Both the position numbers and the translations under genes were made by a program. The notes beneath the pieces were generated by a model. That model was given only the letters and a program-made list of their open reading frames with translations, had not been told where the DNA came from and ran no database searches. This document shows, in pieces, positions 18,200 to 26,392 of a stretch of 64,000 bases of DNA; the stretch's first letter is position 1, and each line of letters opens with the position of its first letter. The stretch lies in NCBI GenBank assembly GCA_964523105.1, contig CAZFZN010000006.1, forward strand, positions 154,324 to 218,323, read 5' to 3'. Source of the stretch: V1-33 sp964523105. Its GTDB lineage: Bacteria; Verrucomicrobiota; Verrucomicrobiia; Verrucomicrobiales; V1-33.

Positions 18200-21100
18200 A
18201 TGAAACGTTGCTTTCTCACACTTGGAGCCTTCGCGGCTCTCACCACCACTGTCGCCGCACAGACCGACGACGTCATCGTGGACGGGCGCATCATCACCGG
18301 AGGCGACTTTGACGCCGATGGCACGGACGACATCGTGATTTTGGATCCCGCCACGGGTCATTTTACCGCGGGATTCGGACATTCCTCCCATCCTGACTTC
18401 CTGTGGTGGCCGGCGGCGCGCGCGCTGCCCACCGGCGGCCTGGATGGCAGTGTTATCAACTTCACCGGCCTCGAAGTCGCCGGGGGCTTCAATCCGTACG
18501 GAGGCTTCCAGGGAGGCGTGCGGGTCGCCGTCGGTGACGTGAATGGCGACGGCACGGACGACTATGTCCTCACGTCAGTGCAGCATCCCGCGGTGTATGT
18601 CCTGCCCGGCTCGACCACGCGGGAGAATGCACTCACCACGTTCGAACGGCATCCGCTGGGGGCCGGGCCCTCCGGCATTGCCTTTGCTCAGCTCGATGCG
18701 CGCACACCGGAACCGGAACTCGCAGTGCCGCTTATTGCCGGTCTCATGCCACGCACCGTGATGGTGCTTCCACGGGTCGGCTGGGAAGTGGCCGTCGCTC
18801 CGCTTGATGTGCAGGATCCGGCGCAGGTTTCCGGTTTCCAAAACTTTGCCCTGCTCGCCCCGGGAACGACCACCGGCGGTGGCCGGCACGGCGGGCATCT
18901 CGGCGCGTACGTCTTCAGAAACTCGGCCGGCAGCCTGCTGCGCGTGGCGCAATTCTCATCCTCCGCTGCCCCGGCCATCTCGCAGCACCCGGAACCGTGG
19001 ACGCACGTGCTTTCCGCCGACATGCGCGGCGCCAACAGTCCCGGGCAATTCGTGCTGTGGGGAATGGGGCTGGACTCGCTGCGGGTCGTAACCGCCACCA
19101 CGCCGAACGGCAACACCGTCGCCGTGGAGGAAATTGTCATCGTCTATGAAGGCATCGTACGCGTCGAGAGGATCAGCGACCCCGCCGGTGACCGGCTCGC
19201 CATCGTGCATCATGAAGGCGAGCGGATGTCCGTCCTGCGATGGAACCCCGCCACCGGTCAGTTCACCGCAACGCAGAACCTGACGGCGCCGGCGGGGCGG
19301 AGGTTTGCGAATGTCGCGGGACTGGGAGCCGGGGGATTGTTTGCGCTGCTCGATGACGGCAGCTACACACGGTACGGTGCGGGGGCCGGCGGGCTCCTGA
19401 CACCGGCCGCTCAGGGAGTGCTGCCGGCCATGCCGGCGGCAGGCGGTCACGCGACGGTGATGCTTTACACGGACGATCCGCTGAGCGGCAAAGCGTTCGA
19501 ATTCGAGTCGTTTCTGACGGGAGCATGGTCGCGCGATGCCGCATTCGCCGGCGGCAACATCAGCGCGGTGAGCGAGATTTTCCAAAGCACTGCGCTCGGC
19601 CTCGGCGATCCGATGAATGTGCTCCTCACCCCCGCCGCCGATCCGGGCCCGGCGGGGCAGGCGCAGGGCAATCAGTTCGGTGACGCCTCCTCCAGCATCT
19701 TCTACGCCGGCGGTGTCAGCGGCGACGGCAACGCGGCCGTGCAGATTTCTCCGGCCCCCGGCTCTTACGGCACATTCATCCAGGTAAAATTCACCCCTGC
19801 GGTCGCCGGCACCACGGTGATCTATCGCGTGAACGGCCAGGCATGGCAGCAGGCGGCAACCGGCGGATTCTTCCTCGCCGCGGATGCCGTGGTGGAATAC
19901 TACGGCCAGAGCGCCGGCGGCGCCCTGGGCACGATCCATTCCGCGAACTACGACATCATGCCGCAGTTCGCCGCCGATGCCAACGGCGACGGCCTGCCCG
20001 ATGCGCTGGCTGCGTCCCTTGGCCTCGATCCCGGCGGCGACGGTGACAGCGACAACGACGGTGTGAGTGATGCCAACGAACTGCTCAACGGCAGCGATCC
20101 GCGGAACGCCAACTCGCAGCCGGCCGCGTTGCATGTCACGCTTCCGCCGTCACTGGAAATAGACATCAGCGTGCAAACCCCGCGTGGAAGCGGATCGTTG
20201 ATTGATGAGCCGGCGGCGCAGGCCCGCTATACCCTGTTCCTCGCCGACGGCACGCCGTTGCGCAGCAATGCGCCCGTGGTCAACGGAACCGATTCCTTCA
20301 CCCTGAATGCTGCGCTCCTTCCCTCGACACGCGCGGACGCACCCGGTCGTACGGAATTCCAGAGCGCGCTCATCTTTGAAGTGACAATTCCAGCCATTGA
20401 AGCGGAACCCCGGGGCACTTCGCTTTACGGGATGGCTTTCGCCCCGGCCTTCGTGCTGCCGCAACTGCCGGAGGGGGAAACGCCTTCGCTCACACAATGG
20501 ATCGACGACACCTCGGCGGCTCTGGGAGGAGCAACCGGAGGCATCTGGAAGACCACTAACTTCGACGGCTCGCGGACCGGCCCCGTCCTCATCAATGCCG
20601 ACACCACCATCGGCGTCGCCGCTTTCTCCGCCTGGCTTGCGCACCGGCTCGCCGATGCCGGCGTGGAGGACGCCAACTTCGCGTGGGACCACCGCGGTTC
20701 GCGCAGCGACCTGCCCGCACACGAACTCGCGCACATTCAGCAGCAGTTACGCGCGATGGAGCGGCCAGCCAATCCGGGAGATCCCGCATTCGATCCCGGT
20801 GCCGTGGCGCGCAGTTTTTACAACACCATCGCCGGCGACGCGACTTATGAGCCGCTGCGCATCGCGGCACGCGAGATGATTCTCCGCGAAGCCGCCAGAC
20901 CCGGTACCGTCCGGCGAAATCACAATGCCGCGCAGGCGCTGCTGCACTTCTTCGACACCGGTGAGTTGGAGTCCTTTTACGCCGACGCCGTCACCGCGCC
21001 GTTGCCTGTGCTCACTGCCCTGCGCGCACAATTGCTCGGTCTGCCGGAGCCGCGCGCGGTGCGCGAGGGTACGGGGCTGCTCAAATCGCTGGATGGAGGC

Positions 21101-21778
21101 GGAACATGGGTTGTAGAGACGGCGGGCGGCGAAGTCATCGCGCTGCTCGACGACCGGCGCATCGCCACCGCGGCCGCTGGCGGCCTGACATTGCAGCGGC
21201 TTCCGGCCCAGCCTTCGGACACAGGGAATACCATTTACGTCGGATCTGCCAATGGCGGGGTCTGGCGCAACACCGTCCGCGTCTCCGGCTTCATCCTGCC
21301 CGACACCGAACCTCGTCCGCCCGGCACGGACTCAGCCATCGAACTGCTCTCTCTCAGCCTGCTCGATGTGGACCTCCGCGGGGATCTGAATGACACCGAC
21401 GGCGACCGGCTCGACGACGCCTTCGAGATGCGGTTCTTCAACACCCTGGCGCATTCCTTCGACGACGACACCGACGGCGACGGCTACACCGACGGCGAGG
21501 AATACTTTCTCCTGGGAAATCCGGCACTCGCCGCCATCGTCCCGGCTGGTCGTCCTGCCATCCCTCACAATATCGTGACGGTCATCGAAGACGGTCCGTT
21601 CACCCTCGCATGGGACGGCCGCGACGATGTGACCTACGCAGTGCAGGAGTCGCTCGAACTCGGTGGCTGGAATGACTCGCTCGTCGCTCCGCGCGAAGTC
21701 GCCCCGGGCCGCTACGAATGGACTATGCCCGATGCCGGCAGGCGCCGGTTCGTGCGCATCGTGACGGAATTCGAGTAG
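18200..21778 (+). CDS. Exported FG-GAP/VCBS-like protein with thrombospondin-3 calcium loops
   Basis: ATG 18200 gives signal peptide MKRCFLTLGAFAALTTTVAAQ; an upstream in-frame ATG at 18167 overlaps the preceding gene by 11 bp and only adds a polar leader. The mature protein begins with propeller-type FG-GAP loops (GDFDADGTDDIVILD, GDVNGDGTDDYVLTS). A thrombospondin-3-like stretch follows near residues 595-635 (DANGDGLPDALAASLGLDP, SDNDGVSDANELL) and another near 1065-1100 (DTDGDRLDDAFEMRFFNTL, DGDGYTDGEEYFLLG). The C-terminus (FTLAWDGRDDVTYAVQES) resembles the short Ig-like tail module of exported verrucomicrobial proteins. An HELAH string near residue 841 is noted but not taken as a protease site. 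Third gene of the operon. Confidence 0.83.
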   Translation: MKRCFLTLGAFAALTTTVAAQTDDVIVDGRIITGGDFDADGTDDIVILDPATGHFTAGFGHSSHPDFLWWPAARALPTGGLDGSVINFTGLEVAGGFNPYGGFQGGVRVAVGDVNGDGTDDYVLTSVQHPAVYVLPGSTTRENALTTFERHPLGAGPSGIAFAQLDARTPEPELAVPLIAGLMPRTVMVLPRVGWEVAVAPLDVQDPAQVSGFQNFALLAPGTTTGGGRHGGHLGAYVFRNSAGSLLRVAQFSSSAAPAISQHPEPWTHVLSADMRGANSPGQFVLWGMGLDSLRVVTATTPNGNTVAVEEIVIVYEGIVRVERISDPAGDRLAIVHHEGERMSVLRWNPATGQFTATQNLTAPAGRRFANVAGLGAGGLFALLDDGSYTRYGAGAGGLLTPAAQGVLPAMPAAGGHATVMLYTDDPLSGKAFEFESFLTGAWSRDAAFAGGNISAVSEIFQSTALGLGDPMNVLLTPAADPGPAGQAQGNQFGDASSSIFYAGGVSGDGNAAVQISPAPGSYGTFIQVKFTPAVAGTTVIYRVNGQAWQQAATGGFFLAADAVVEYYGQSAGGALGTIHSANYDIMPQFAADANGDGLPDALAASLGLDPGGDGDSDNDGVSDANELLNGSDPRNANSQPAALHVTLPPSLEIDISVQTPRGSGSLIDEPAAQARYTLFLADGTPLRSNAPVVNGTDSFTLNAALLPSTRADAPGRTEFQSALIFEVTIPAIEAEPRGTSLYGMAFAPAFVLPQLPEGETPSLTQWIDDTSAALGGATGGIWKTTNFDGSRTGPVLINADTTIGVAAFSAWLAHRLADAGVEDANFAWDHRGSRSDLPAHELAHIQQQLRAMERPANPGDPAFDPGAVARSFYNTIAGDATYEPLRIAAREMILREAARPGTVRRNHNAAQALLHFFDTGELESFYADAVTAPLPVLTALRAQLLGLPEPRAVREGTGLLKSLDGGGTWVVETAGGEVIALLDDRRIATAAAGGLTLQRLPAQPSDTGNTIYVGSANGGVWRNTVRVSGFILPDTEPRPPGTDSAIELLSLSLLDVDLRGDLNDTDGDRLDDAFEMRFFNTLAHSFDDDTDGDGYTDGEEYFLLGNPALAAIVPAGRPAIPHNIVTVIEDGPFTLAWDGRDDVTYAVQESLELGGWNDSLVAPREVAPGRYEWTMPDAGRRRFVRIVTEFE

Positions 21779-21903
21779 TCTCCGGAACCCCGTTCAAGTT
21801 CGGCTGGAGTCCTTTGACCGGGGCAGGGGAGAGCGTGGGAAAAATTCTCAGCTTTTCTTCACTGCGGATGTAACATGACGTCTCTGCTTCCCAAAATAGG
21901 CGC

Positions 21904-24900
21904 ATGAATTGTCTGTCCCCCCTCCTCATCGTCACTGCCGCGCTGTGCGCAGCCTCTCCCGCAGCGCTGCTGAACCGCTGGTCCTTCAATGTCCCCGCCG
22001 GGGCGGCCCCGTCCGGCACTTCGTTCGCGGATACGGTGTCGGGTATGCCTCTCCAGGTGCGCGGCCAGGGCGCCACTCTCGATGGTGCGCGCATCACACT
22101 GCCGGGCACGACGAACTGTGATTTGCCGGACAGCGAGATCTCCGCCTATTTGAATCTCCCCAACGGCATCGCCTCATCGAAAACGAATCTCACGGTCGAA
22201 ATCTGGGCCGCGCCGCTCAGCGCGCGCTATTACCAGCTGATGTTCGATTTCGGGCGCATGACCATCGCCGGCGACGGCGCAGGCGCGCCGGGGGAATGGA
22301 CGGGCACCACTGCGGCGATGGTTCCGTATTCCGAAACCAGCGACGGCATCGCGCTGCTCTTCAATCGCGAGACCAACCTCAACACGCAGCGCCAGGGCAA
22401 CCGCATCGACGGCGGCGCACCGCTTTATCTCGACTCCGGTCTCGCGACCACAGCCGGCACGACCTATCACTGCGTCTTCACCTTCGCCGGCACGCCCGGC
22501 GGCGGCAATGTAACATGGTACCGCAACGGGGTGCAGGTGGCGACCGGCAGCGTGGCCTTCCATCTGGCGGATCTCGAGGATGTGAACAATTGGCTCGGGC
22601 GCTCGCAGTGGAGCGGGCTCGCCGTCGCGCACGCCGCCTACGATGAAGTGCGGCTCTACGACCACGCCCTGACACCGGCGGAGATCAGTGCGAGCTTCAC
22701 CGCCGGACCGGATGCCGCGTTTGCCCCGCCGGTGCTTCAGCCCGACTCGGCCATGCTGCATCACCTGCAGAAGGTGAGGCTCGACGTTCTGGCCAACGAC
22801 CCGCCCGGCGCCAATCCGGCCACGGTGGAAGTGGTGACGCCGCCTGCGCACGGCACTGCGGGCGTCAGCGCCGATGGACGCATTCTCTATACGCACACCA
22901 CCGGCAGTCCGGCATCGGATTCGTTCACCTATCGGGCCAACAGCGCCGCCGGTTTCAGCATGCCGGTGACCGCGACCCTGAACTTCGCCACCAGCCTGCG
23001 CATTCCCAACAGCACGCTCAATGTGCCCCCCACGCCGCCGGTGACGACGTACACGACGGTGAATGCATTTCCTGCACTGACCTTTGCGCAGCCCGTCAAC
23101 ATGGCCACCGTGCCCGGCGACGCACAGCGGCTCTTTGTTGTCCAGCGTCAGGGAACGATTCGCGTGATTCCGAATGTCGCCGCACCGTCCTCCCAGACGT
23201 TTCTCGATCTCGCCGCGCTGTGCGCCTCCCGCAGCGAGACGCTGCTCACTTCCGTGGACCGCGGCCTCATGAGCATGGCCTTTCATCCGGAGCACAACAA
23301 CGCTGCGCACACCGGCTACCGCCGGTTCTTCGTTTGGTACTCCGTCGCCGCGGGCGGGCAGAATTACTATCGCATCAGCCGGTTCACCGTACAGGCCGGG
23401 AATCCGAATGCCGCCGATACCGCCAGCGAGACGGTGCTGATCCAACAGCTGGAGCCGAATGGGTATCATCTTGGCACGGATATGCACTTCGGCACTGACG
23501 GCTATCTCTACGTCAGCACCGGCGACGGCGGCGGACAGAACGATTCCCGCCGCTACGGCCAGCGCATCGATCTCGACTTTCACTGCGCCCTGTTGCGGCT
23601 CGATGTGGACAAGCGCGCCGGCAATCCGGAGCCGAACCTGCACGCCAGTGTGCCGCGCGACGCCGGCATCGCCCGCTACTCCGTGCCGGCGGACAATCCG
23701 TTCGTCACCAGCGGCGGCGCACCGGTTTCCTTCAATGGCCAGAGCCTGCCCGCGTCGAGTGTGCGCACCGAATTCTACAGCGTGGGCCTGCGGAATCCGT
23801 TCCGATTCTCCATCGATGCGCCCACCGGCGAAATTTGGATAGGAGACGTCGGCCAGGACGCGCGTGAGGAGATCAATCTGGCGGCCAGCGGCGCCAACTT
23901 CGGCTGGTCGTGGCGCGAAGGCACCCTGCCCGGACCCAATGCCGGCGAAGCGCTGCCGGGATTCAGCTATACCGAACCGCTCCACGAGTACGTCATCGGC
24001 AATGGAGAAGGGCAGGGGCACAGCATCACCGGCGGCATGGTTTATCGCGGTGCCAATCTGCCGGAACTGACGGGCGATTATATCTTCAGCGATTATCTCG
24101 ACGGCCACATCTGGGCGCTGCGCCGCAGCGGCGGGCAGGTGAATGTGACCAGGCTCGCGGGTAATGCCGGCTTTGTCGCCTTTCATGCCGATCCGTCGAA
24201 TGGCGACGTGCTCGCGGCGGACGTTCAGGAGGGCCGCATCTACCGGCTCGCCGCCGGTGGCTCCTCCGGCAATTATCCCGCGACGCTCAGCGCCACGGGA
24301 CTCTTCGCCGATGTGAGCGATCTCTCGCCCTCGCCCGGCGTGCTGCCCTACAGTGTGAACGTGCCGTTCTGGAGCGACCATGCGCAGAAGCGCCGCTGGT
24401 TCGTCATTCCCGACGCCGTCAGCACCATGACCTGGAGCCAGGACGGCTTGTGGACCTATCCCGACGGCATGATCTGGGTGAAGCATTTCGATTTGGAACT
24501 GACCCGCGGCAATCCTGCCACCGCGCGGCGCATCGAGACGCGCCTGCTGGTGAAGAATGCCGGCGGCGCCTACGGTGTCAGCTACCGCTGGAACGAGGCG
24601 CAGACCGAGGCCACTCTCGTGCCGGATGGCGGTGAGGACTTCGATGTCAGCGTCGTCGAAAACGGCACCCCGCGGGTGCAGCACTATCGCATTCCCGGCC
24701 GCGCCGAATGCATCAGTTGCCACAATGAGTCCGCCGGCCACGCACTCTCGTTCACCACGCGCCAGCTCAACCGCGCCGCAAACATCCACGGCTTCAGCGG
24801 CAACATGCTCTCGCTCCTGCGCGACGCCGGATACATTTCCAATGAACTCGAGCCGCCCAATGTCCTGCCGCGTCACGTCGCCGCCCACGAAACGGATTAT

Positions 24901-25581
24901 TCTGTGGAAGCGCGGGTGCGCAGTTACCTCGACGTGAACTGCGCCAACTGCCACCGCAGCGGTGGGCCCGCCACACCAAGCTGGGATGCCCGCGCTCACC
25001 TCACCCTCGCCCAGACGCAGGTGATCAACGGCAGCGCCGCCAACAACGGCGGCAACCCTGACAACCGCCTCATCGTCCCCGGCGACACCACCCGCTCCAT
25101 CATTCTCAATCGCATTGCCCTGACAAACGGCTTTACCCGCATGCCGCCGCTCGGCAGCAGTGAACTGGATCAGGCCAGCATCGCCCTGCTCACCGAATGG
25201 ATCAATGACGCCCTCCCTTCCCGCCAGACTTATTTTCAGTGGCGCCTCGCACAGTTCCAGTCCGATGACTCGGAGGAAAGCGAACCGTTTGCCGACGCCG
25301 ATTTCGACGGTGCCGACAACTATAACGAATACCTCGCGGGCACCAGCCCGCGCAGCGGCGCCAGCGTCCTCGCACCGGAATTCACCGCGCCCGGCACGCT
25401 GAGTTTCACCGTTCCCGATCAGCGGCCCTGGCAAATCGAAACGTCCACCGACCTGCAGGACTGGTTCCTCTGGGACGCTCCCGGCAACAATGCGATCCCC
25501 CGCGCCCCTGGTCCCGTCACCATCACCGGCCCCGCCAGCGACCCGCGCCGGAGCTTCCGCGTGCGGCTCTTTGAAAACTGA
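21904..25581 (+). CDS. Exported LamG / sugar-dehydrogenase-like propeller / dihaem-motif protein
   Basis: A 1225-residue protein with signal peptide MNCLSPLLIVTAALCAASPA. Domains in order: LamG/concanavalin-like lectin domain ~20-265 (LTVEIWAAPLS, VTWYRNGVQVATG); an Ig/cadherin-like insert ~276-363 (DSFTYRANSAAGFS); a GSDH-type six-bladed propeller ~386-785 (LMSMAFHPEH, GLRNPFRFSIDAPTGEIWIGDVG); a conserved segment 796-930 (LPYSVNVPFWSDHAQKRRWF); two CXXCH haem sites, CISCH near 936 and CANCH near 1013; an EF-like loop DADFDGADN near 1131; and a short Ig-like tail. It fits a quinone- or haem-linked sugar oxidoreductase anchored to polysaccharide by LamG. It is monocistronic by spacing, 125 bp after the operon. 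Confidence 0.88.
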   Translation: MNCLSPLLIVTAALCAASPAALLNRWSFNVPAGAAPSGTSFADTVSGMPLQVRGQGATLDGARITLPGTTNCDLPDSEISAYLNLPNGIASSKTNLTVEIWAAPLSARYYQLMFDFGRMTIAGDGAGAPGEWTGTTAAMVPYSETSDGIALLFNRETNLNTQRQGNRIDGGAPLYLDSGLATTAGTTYHCVFTFAGTPGGGNVTWYRNGVQVATGSVAFHLADLEDVNNWLGRSQWSGLAVAHAAYDEVRLYDHALTPAEISASFTAGPDAAFAPPVLQPDSAMLHHLQKVRLDVLANDPPGANPATVEVVTPPAHGTAGVSADGRILYTHTTGSPASDSFTYRANSAAGFSMPVTATLNFATSLRIPNSTLNVPPTPPVTTYTTVNAFPALTFAQPVNMATVPGDAQRLFVVQRQGTIRVIPNVAAPSSQTFLDLAALCASRSETLLTSVDRGLMSMAFHPEHNNAAHTGYRRFFVWYSVAAGGQNYYRISRFTVQAGNPNAADTASETVLIQQLEPNGYHLGTDMHFGTDGYLYVSTGDGGGQNDSRRYGQRIDLDFHCALLRLDVDKRAGNPEPNLHASVPRDAGIARYSVPADNPFVTSGGAPVSFNGQSLPASSVRTEFYSVGLRNPFRFSIDAPTGEIWIGDVGQDAREEINLAASGANFGWSWREGTLPGPNAGEALPGFSYTEPLHEYVIGNGEGQGHSITGGMVYRGANLPELTGDYIFSDYLDGHIWALRRSGGQVNVTRLAGNAGFVAFHADPSNGDVLAADVQEGRIYRLAAGGSSGNYPATLSATGLFADVSDLSPSPGVLPYSVNVPFWSDHAQKRRWFVIPDAVSTMTWSQDGLWTYPDGMIWVKHFDLELTRGNPATARRIETRLLVKNAGGAYGVSYRWNEAQTEATLVPDGGEDFDVSVVENGTPRVQHYRIPGRAECISCHNESAGHALSFTTRQLNRAANIHGFSGNMLSLLRDAGYISNELEPPNVLPRHVAAHETDYSVEARVRSYLDVNCANCHRSGGPATPSWDARAHLTLAQTQVINGSAANNGGNPDNRLIVPGDTTRSIILNRIALTNGFTRMPPLGSSELDQASIALLTEWINDALPSRQTYFQWRLAQFQSDDSEESEPFADADFDGADNYNEYLAGTSPRSGASVLAPEFTAPGTLSFTVPDQRPWQIETSTDLQDWFLWDAPGNNAIPRAPGPVTITGPASDPRRSFRVRLFEN

Positions 25582-25662
25582 CCCGCCTCCATGTTCCGGA
25601 GATCAGCCGGATGGAATCGAGCTTGAGAGTTTCCTCCCGGCCTGTTATCGAAACCTCGCGCT

Positions 25663-25735
25663 GCTCCCGTAGCTCAGCGGATAGAGCAACGGTTTTCTAA
25701 ACCGTCGGCCGCAGGTTCGAATCCTGCCGGGAGCG
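25663..25735 (+). tRNA. tRNA-Arg (anticodon TCT)
   Basis: A full cloverleaf is visible. The acceptor stem is GCTCCCG paired with CGGGAGC, the D arm is GCTC/GAGC, the anticodon stem is ACGGT/ACCGT with loop TTTCTAA (anticodon TCT), and the T arm is GCAGG/CCTGC with loop TTCGAAT. The discriminator is G and no CCA is encoded. It decodes AGA, a rare codon in this GC-rich sequence. Confidence 0.96.
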
Positions 25736-25853
25736 CCCGTTCGGCCGGCGGTCGCCAGTCAGTTCAATGACCACTCTAAGGCCCCGGGCGGCTGCCTTCT
25801 TTACGCAAATTTTGTGTCAGCTTTGCACTTCCACGCCGGAAGAAGTCTGCAGC

Positions 25854-26372
25854 ATGTCTTCCCACGACGAATTCCTCCCGCTCTTCCTCGCGCACCAGGG
25901 TGACCTGCGTGCGTTTATCGGCGCGCTCATCCGGGATGCACAGACCCGGGAGGACATTTTTCAGAATGTGGCGCTGACGTTGTGGGAATCGTTCGACCGA
26001 TACGATCGGGAACGGTCATTCGGAGCCTGGGCGCGGGGCATCGCGGCCCGCAAGGTGCTGCATGAGCACCGGAGCAATGCGCGCTTTCCGCTCATCTTTC
26101 CCGCGGAGGCGATTCAGACCATTCTCGATGCCTACGACCGGACGGAAACGCCCGAAGCTCCGCGACGCGCCGCTTTGCGCGAGTGCATGGAGCGCCTGCC
26201 CGCCCGCACCCGCGAAGTGCTCACGCTGCGCTATCAGGAGGAAATCAGCGGCGAGGGCATCGCGACGCGCCTCGGCTCCACGGTGGATGCCGTGCATCAA
26301 ACTCTGAGCCGCGCCCGCACCGCCTTGGCCGACTGCATTCGTCAGCGGCTGGCGCTGAAAGTCGTGAAGTGA
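25854..26372 (+). CDS. ECF-type RNA polymerase sigma factor
   Basis: A 172-residue sigma factor from ATG 25854 (MSSHDEFLPLFLAHQGDLRAF), preceded by a purine-rich GAAGAAG that may be the ribosome site. Region 2 reads LIRDAQTREDIFQNVALTLWESFDRYD followed by SFGAWARGIAARKVLHEHR; region 4 reads LPARTREVLTLRYQEE and ends ATRLGSTVDAVHQTLSRAR. An in-frame ATG at 25767 adds a 29-residue cysteine-containing leader foreign to the family. It is 20 bp upstream of a membrane protein with anti-sigma-like layout, a usual sigma/anti-sigma arrangement. A nearby target could be the triple-LamG gene downstream, but this is inference. Confidence 0.94.
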   Translation: MSSHDEFLPLFLAHQGDLRAFIGALIRDAQTREDIFQNVALTLWESFDRYDRERSFGAWARGIAARKVLHEHRSNARFPLIFPAEAIQTILDAYDRTETPEAPRRAALRECMERLPARTREVLTLRYQEEISGEGIATRLGSTVDAVHQTLSRARTALADCIRQRLALKVVK

Positions 26373-26392
26373 ACTCTGAACCCCCGCACACC

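Noticed and set aside
20716..20736. HELAH string, an HExxH zinc-protease motif, in the FG-GAP protein
   Set aside because: No third ligand or flanking protease pattern was found, and a single HExxH in a 1200-residue protein is weak.
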